From: an uncultured Ruthenibacterium sp.
GTDB lineage: Bacteria > Bacillota > Clostridia > Oscillospirales > Ruminococcaceae
Assembly (NCBI GenBank): GCA_944386565.1
Contig: CALXBO010000012.1
Coordinates: 1-52,812, forward strand
DNA: 52,812 nucleotides
Reading direction: 5' to 3'
Of this stretch, positions 49,260 to 52,812 are shown piece by piece. The notes beneath the pieces are model-generated. The model searched no databases, had not been told where the DNA came from, and saw nothing but the letters and a program-made list of their open reading frames with translations. Each line of letters begins with the position of its first letter. Position 1 is the stretch's first letter. Position numbers and translations under genes: made by a program.

Positions 49260-50582
49260 TCACAGCATTGTGACTCCCCCGCGGTCCACGCGGGCGAAGA
49301 TCCGCTTCACCGGCGCGGGCGGCTCCTGTGAAACTGTGAGCGCGCCGCGATAGACCTCCTCCGCCGCGTCGAGTTTGGCCTCGTCCGCGGCGTACAGCAC
49401 GGCCAGCACGTCACCGGAGCGGACTTTGTCGCCCGCCTTTTTGAGGACGTGCAGCCCGGCGGCGGGATCAACGGAGCTTTCCTTCGTCTCCCTGCCCGCG
49501 CCGAGCGCGACGGCCGCAAGGCCGATCTTCTCGGTGTCGGTGGCCGTGAGGAAACCGTCTGCGCCGCAGCGCACCTCCCGGCGGCACGGCGCCTTGACAA
49601 AGCGCGAGGTGTCGCGCAGGAAGCCGTCGTCACCGCCCTGCGCACGCACCATGCGGCAGAGCGTCTCAAACGCGCGCCCGCTGGAACGCGCCTCGTCCGC
49701 CATGGCCTCGCACTCGTCCAAAGTCCCCTTCCCGCACAGCGACAGAAGGTTCGCCGCAAGCGCCCGGCACACCTGCCACAGGTCGTCCGGCCCGCCGCCT
49801 TTCAGCGTTTCGGCCGCCTCGATCACTTCGAGGCTGTTGCCCACCGCGCATCCGAGCGGCGTATCCATATCCGTGATGAGGGCGGCCGTATGCCTCCCGT
49901 TGTGCTCGCCGATCTCCACCATCGCCTTTGCAAGCGCAATCGAATCCTCCAGCGTCTTCATGAACGCGCCGCTGCCCGTCTTGACATCGAGCAGGATGCA
50001 GTCCGCACCGCCGGCGAGTTTTTTCGACATGATGCTCGAGGCGATCAGCGGCAGGCTGGACACCGTCGCCGTCACATCGCGCAGCGCATACAGTTTCTTG
50101 TCCGCCGGCGCGAGATCGCCCGTCTGTCCGATGACCGCGATGCCGATGTCGTTCACCTGACGGATGAACTGCTGTTCCGTCAGCGACACGGAACAGCCGG
50201 GGATGGACTCCAGCTTGTCGAGCGTGCCGCCCGTGTGGCCCAGCCCGCGGCCGCTCATTTTGGCGATCTTCACGCCGCACGAGGCCGCGATGGGCGCGAC
50301 AATAAGCGTCGTCTTGTCCCCGACGCCCCCGGTGGAGTGCTTGTCACCCTTGACTCCCTCGATTCCGGACAGGTCCGCCATATCGCCGCTCGCCGCCATG
50401 GCGGCCGTGAGCCACGCTGTCTCCTCCGCGTCCATTCCGCGCAGATAAATGGCCATCGCCAGTGCGCTCATCTGGTAGTCGGGGATCTCTCCGCGCGTGT
50501 AACCGCCGATGAAAAAGTCGATCTGCTCTTTCGTCAGTTTTCCGCCGTCTCTTTTGGCGGCGATGATGTCGTACATTCTCAT
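49260..50582 (-). CDS. pdp: Pyrimidine-nucleoside phosphorylase
   Basis: A 440-residue cytosolic enzyme splitting uridine and thymidine with phosphate. The family signature SGRGLGHTGGTLDKLESIPG (about 110-129) and phosphate-binding KHSTGGVGDKT (about 80-90) are intact. A C-terminal PYNP domain (about 340-435) follows. ATG 50582 is set because ACGGAGG lies 8 bases before it; a GTG at 50591 is too near. Its promoter is at 50660-50688. Confidence 0.95.
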   Translation of the reverse strand: MRMYDIIAAKRDGGKLTKEQIDFFIGGYTRGEIPDYQMSALAMAIYLRGMDAEETAWLTAAMAASGDMADLSGIEGVKGDKHSTGGVGDKTTLIVAPIAASCGVKIAKMSGRGLGHTGGTLDKLESIPGCSVSLTEQQFIRQVNDIGIAVIGQTGDLAPADKKLYALRDVTATVSSLPLIASSIMSKKLAGGADCILLDVKTGSGAFMKTLEDSIALAKAMVEIGEHNGRHTAALITDMDTPLGCAVGNSLEVIEAAETLKGGGPDDLWQVCRALAANLLSLCGKGTLDECEAMADEARSSGRAFETLCRMVRAQGGDDGFLRDTSRFVKAPCRREVRCGADGFLTATDTEKIGLAAVALGAGRETKESSVDPAAGLHVLKKAGDKVRSGDVLAVLYAADEAKLDAAEEVYRGALTVSQEPPAPVKRIFARVDRGGVTML

Positions 50583-50659
50583 GTCCCGCACCTCCGTTTC
50601 GGATCATGACGGAAAACGCCCGCGGTCTGAAAGGCCGCAAGGCGTGTGGATCTTTTTCT

Positions 50660-50688
50660 ATTATAAAGGAATCGCCCCGGGAACACAA
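50660..50688 (-). promoter_or_regulatory. pdp promoter
   Basis: On the minus strand TTGTGT (50683-50688) and TATAAT (50660-50665) have a 17-base spacer. Confidence 0.75.
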
Positions 50689-50699
50689 GGCACAGCCGA

Positions 50700-50728
50700 T
50701 TGACTTTTCGACATGCCCGGAGTAAAAT
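50700..50728 (+). promoter_or_regulatory. Promoter of tRNA-Leu(UAG)
   Basis: TTGACT (50700-50705) and TAAAAT (50723-50728) have a 17-base spacer, about 28 bases before the tRNA. Confidence 0.8.
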
Positions 50729-50756
50729 GTTAAAAGTGCTTTTGCACTGCAATCTT

Positions 50757-50840
50757 GCGGGTATGGCGGAATTGGCAGACGCGCCAGACTTAGGATCTGG
50801 TGTCCATGACGTGCAGGTTCGACCCCTGTTACCCGCACCA
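50757..50840 (+). tRNA. tRNA-Leu (anticodon UAG)
   Basis: An 84-nt class II tRNA. Acceptor GCGGGTA pairs with TACCCGC, discriminator A and encoded CCA. The anticodon stem CCAGA/TCTGG encloses CTTAGGA, so the anticodon is TAG (reads CUA/CUN). The T-arm has GGTTCGACCCC. Confidence 0.97.
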
Positions 50841-50873
50841 AAGCCCCGGACGACGTATCGTCCGGGGCTTTTT
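50841..50873. terminator. Terminator after tRNA-Leu(UAG)
   Basis: AAGCCCCGGACGA pairs with TCGTCCGGGGCTT around CGTA, followed by TTT. Confidence 0.9.
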
Positions 50874-50895
50874 GCATGCGGGGCGTCTCTTCTGT

Positions 50896-51234
50896 TCACA
50901 CGTTTGTGCGTTTATCCCTGGATTTGTAGAGCGCATAGGACACCACTGCCGTGACAACTTCCGTGACCCAAAAAGCGTGCCAGACGCCGACGGCTCCCAG
51001 GAACCGGCTGAGGATGTACGCTGCCGGGATGATGAGCAGCGCATACCGGAGCAGCGAGATGATCAGGGACGGACGGCCCTGGCCGAGGCCCTCCAGCGCA
51101 CCGCATGAAATAACGGAAACAGAGGAGACGACGAATCCGAGGCTGATGATGCGCAGCGCATGCTTGTTTCCCGCTGTAATCTGTGCTACAATAAGTTTTA
51201 ACGTATTTTTTGAACGCTGCTTTGCAAGCCGTTC
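50896..51234 (-). pseudogene. C-terminal remnant of a MATE transporter gene
   Basis: On the minus strand an open frame from after TAG (51235-51237) to TGA (50896-50898) has no ATG start. It translates to MATE-like C-terminal helices (HALRIISLGFVVSSVSVISC, then RYALLIIPAAYILSRFLGAV and EVVTAVVSYALYK). The first roughly 350 residues expected for a MATE protein are absent, so the 5' part has been deleted. It differs from both intact MATE proteins here. The segment ends where the promoter region of the intact plus-strand MATE gene begins. Confidence 0.8.
51164..51192 (+). promoter_or_regulatory. Possible promoter of the second MATE gene
   Basis: TTGTTT (51164-51169) and TACAAT (51187-51192) have a 17-base spacer. 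It lies inside the MATE remnant. A 125-base leader with a modest hairpin (about 51243-51270) follows. Confidence 0.45.
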
Positions 51235-51318
51235 CTATGAAAGAGCCGGCCGGATCTTTCCAGCCGGTCTCATTCATTTTATTTGCCTGTTTTGCTGCTG
51301 ATCAAAGGAGATGTCACC

Positions 51319-52695
51319 ATGCAGTCCGATTCCAAAACCGAATTGTTTGAACAGACCGCCGTTCCGCGCGCTGTATTCCAGCTGGCCGTCCCGACGGTCC
51401 TCAGTTCTCTTGTCATGGTCCTGTACAACCTGGCGGACACGTATTTCGTCGGTATGCTCAATGCACCTGTCCAGAATGCCGCCGTCACGCTGGCCGCACC
51501 GGTCCTGCTCGCATTCAACGCGATCAACAACCTGTTCGGCATCGGCAGCTCCAGCATGATGAGCCGTGCGCTCGGCCGCCGGGATTACGATACGGTGTCG
51601 CAGAGTTCTGCGTTCGGCTTCTATTGTTCTCTGGCCTGCGGCGTGCTCTTCTCGGTTCTCTGCGCCGTGTTCAGCAATCCGCTCCTGACGCTTCTGGGCG
51701 CAGACAGCGAAACCTCGCAGGCCACCGCCGCCTATCTGTTCTGGACCGTCACCTGCGGCGCGACCCCGACGATCCTCAACGTCGTCCTCGCATATCTCGT
51801 CCGTGCGGAGGGCAGCGCCCTGCACGCCAGCATCGGCACGATGAGCGGATGTCTTCTGAACATCGTGCTGGACCCGGTGTTCATCATGCCGTGGGGATTC
51901 AATATGGGCGCGGCCGGCGCCGGCCTTGCCACCTTTATTTCGAACTGCGTGGCGTGCCTGTACTTCTTTGTCCTGCTCATCGTCAAGCGCGGCAAAACTT
52001 ACGTCTGCATCCGTCCCAACGCCTTCACGCTGCGCAAGGAGATCGTGAAAGGCGTGTGCGGCGTCGGCGTTCCCGCCTCCATCCAGAACCTGCTCAACGT
52101 CACCAGCATGACGCTGCTGAACAACTTCACCTCCTCCTACGGTGCGGACGCCGTGGCGGCCATGGGAATCACACAGAAGATCAACATGGTCCCGATGTAC
52201 ATCGCGATGGGGCTTTCCCAGGGCATCATGCCGCTGATCAGCTACAACTACTCCAGCGGAAACGTCCGCCGCATGAAGGAAACCGTGCACTTTTCGCGCA
52301 ATGCTTCCCTCGTCATCATCATTCTCGTGTCCGCGTCGTATCTTTTCTTCCCGCAGTTCTTTGTCTCCCTGTTCATGGACAACCCCGTCATCATCGACTA
52401 CGGCTCCCGTTTCCTGCAGGGATTCTGCCTCGGCCTGCCGTTCCTGTGTCTGGACTTTCTGGCCGTTGGCGTGTTTCAGGCCGTGGGCATGGGGCGCGAA
52501 GCTCTCATCTTCGCCCTTCTCCGCAAGATCGTTCTGGAGATCCCCGCGCTGTGCATCCTGAACTTCCTGTTCCCGCTGTACGGCCTTGCCTATGCGCAGC
52601 TCTCCGCTGAGCTCGTCCTGTCCGTTGCGGCCATGATCGTCCTGCGCCGCCTGTTCCGCCGTCTGGAGAACGGCGGGACGCTCCGCAGCGCATAA
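51319..52695 (+). CDS. MATE family efflux transporter
   Basis: A 458-residue protein with 12 membrane helices. First-half motifs include AVPTVLSSLVMVLYNLADTYFVGML and GIGSSSMMSRALGRRDYD; second-half ones include ITQKINMVPMYIAMGLSQGIMPLISYNYSSG. The pattern is close to the DinF/NorM-type MATE group of Clostridia, whose substrates vary. AAAGGAG precedes ATG 51319. The frame is complete with 117 bases left in the window; there only a weak AAAAG/CTTTT hairpin (about 52718-52737) is visible. Confidence 0.95.
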   Translation: MQSDSKTELFEQTAVPRAVFQLAVPTVLSSLVMVLYNLADTYFVGMLNAPVQNAAVTLAAPVLLAFNAINNLFGIGSSSMMSRALGRRDYDTVSQSSAFGFYCSLACGVLFSVLCAVFSNPLLTLLGADSETSQATAAYLFWTVTCGATPTILNVVLAYLVRAEGSALHASIGTMSGCLLNIVLDPVFIMPWGFNMGAAGAGLATFISNCVACLYFFVLLIVKRGKTYVCIRPNAFTLRKEIVKGVCGVGVPASIQNLLNVTSMTLLNNFTSSYGADAVAAMGITQKINMVPMYIAMGLSQGIMPLISYNYSSGNVRRMKETVHFSRNASLVIIILVSASYLFFPQFFVSLFMDNPVIIDYGSRFLQGFCLGLPFLCLDFLAVGVFQAVGMGREALIFALLRKIVLEIPALCILNFLFPLYGLAYAQLSAELVLSVAAMIVLRRLFRRLENGGTLRSA

Positions 52696-52812
52696 ACTTT
52701 GGTTTCCGGAAAATAAAAAGAGCTTCGGGCTTTTCTGAACCGAACCAGATTGTGCAGACAACACAAAGAAGAGCCCTGAATAGGAAAAAACAGTTTTAGT
52801 AGGAGAGGCGTC

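Noticed and set aside
51274..52764. 496-residue minus frame opposite the second MATE gene
   Set aside because: Shadow of a 12-helix transporter; the antisense is His/Asp/Arg-rich, no ribosome binding site.
1..52812. CRISPR arrays, insertion sequences, integrases, phage or plasmid genes
   Set aside because: No regularly spaced long repeats, no transposase or integrase motifs, and no long terminal inverted repeats were seen.

Overview
The window reads as chromosomal DNA from a high-GC, low-G+C-phylum anaerobe, most likely a Clostridia member near Oscillospiraceae/Ruminococcaceae. This is an inference from AGGAGG-type ribosome binding sites, many TTGACA-17-TATAAT promoters, a glmS ribozyme, KtrAB, a class I lysyl-tRNA synthetase, and DUF5685, DUF4317 and DUF3810 proteins. 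I see no IS element, prophage, CRISPR array or origin. Genes are densely packed, often overlap by 4 bp (ATGA), and most units end in clear intrinsic terminators.

Layout. 1-5.3 kb: a membrane-linked XRE regulator, tRNA-Leu(GAG), rmuC, a polysaccharide deacetylase, and a tight three-gene set (DUF5685, a J-like protein without HPD, a membrane protein). 5.3-9.4 kb: glmS ribozyme and glmS, then a serine hydrolase. 9.4-13 kb: an LCP cell-wall ligase and a MATE pump divergent from a LysR regulator. 13-17.1 kb: guaB, an unassigned structured ncRNA with its own promoter and terminator, an acyl-ACP thioesterase, and a leader with mutually exclusive hairpins in front of an ECF S component and a small P-loop kinase. 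17.1-21.2 kb: the potABCD polyamine importer with a candidate attenuator. 21.4-25.5 kb: KtrB/KtrA, then a metal P-type ATPase behind two CsoR-like palindromes. 25.5-30.8 kb: small unknowns, class I LysRS with a C-terminal tRNA-binding domain, trxB, a DUF308 protein and a CatA-like acetyltransferase.

30.8-34.8 kb: a copper operon on the minus strand (copA with an in-frame CopZ domain that has its own internal start, csoR, and a DUF3810 metallopeptidase-like gene). 35-42.2 kb: a surface-glycan cluster (CapE- and CapG-like enzymes, two glycosyltransferases, DUF2304, MBOAT acyltransferase, SGNH-like partner). 42.3-46.3 kb: a sucrose unit of LacI regulator, fructokinase and amylosucrase. 46.4-50.6 kb: a 2-hydroxyacid-dehydrogenase-like protein lacking catalytic residues, an aspartate-dehydrogenase-like protein, DUF4317 and pyrimidine-nucleoside phosphorylase. 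50.7-52.8 kb: tRNA-Leu(UAG), the C-terminal remnant of a MATE gene, and an intact MATE gene.

How the parts relate. The copper operon carries its own sensor (CsoR), which may also act on the separate ATPase at 23.6 kb. Amylosucrase would split sucrose into glucan plus fructose, and the adjacent fructokinase would phosphorylate the fructose. The ECF S component and kinase look like a vitamin or nucleoside salvage pair under leader-RNA control. The most likely undescribed elements are the two leader or small RNAs around 14.7-15.95 kb.
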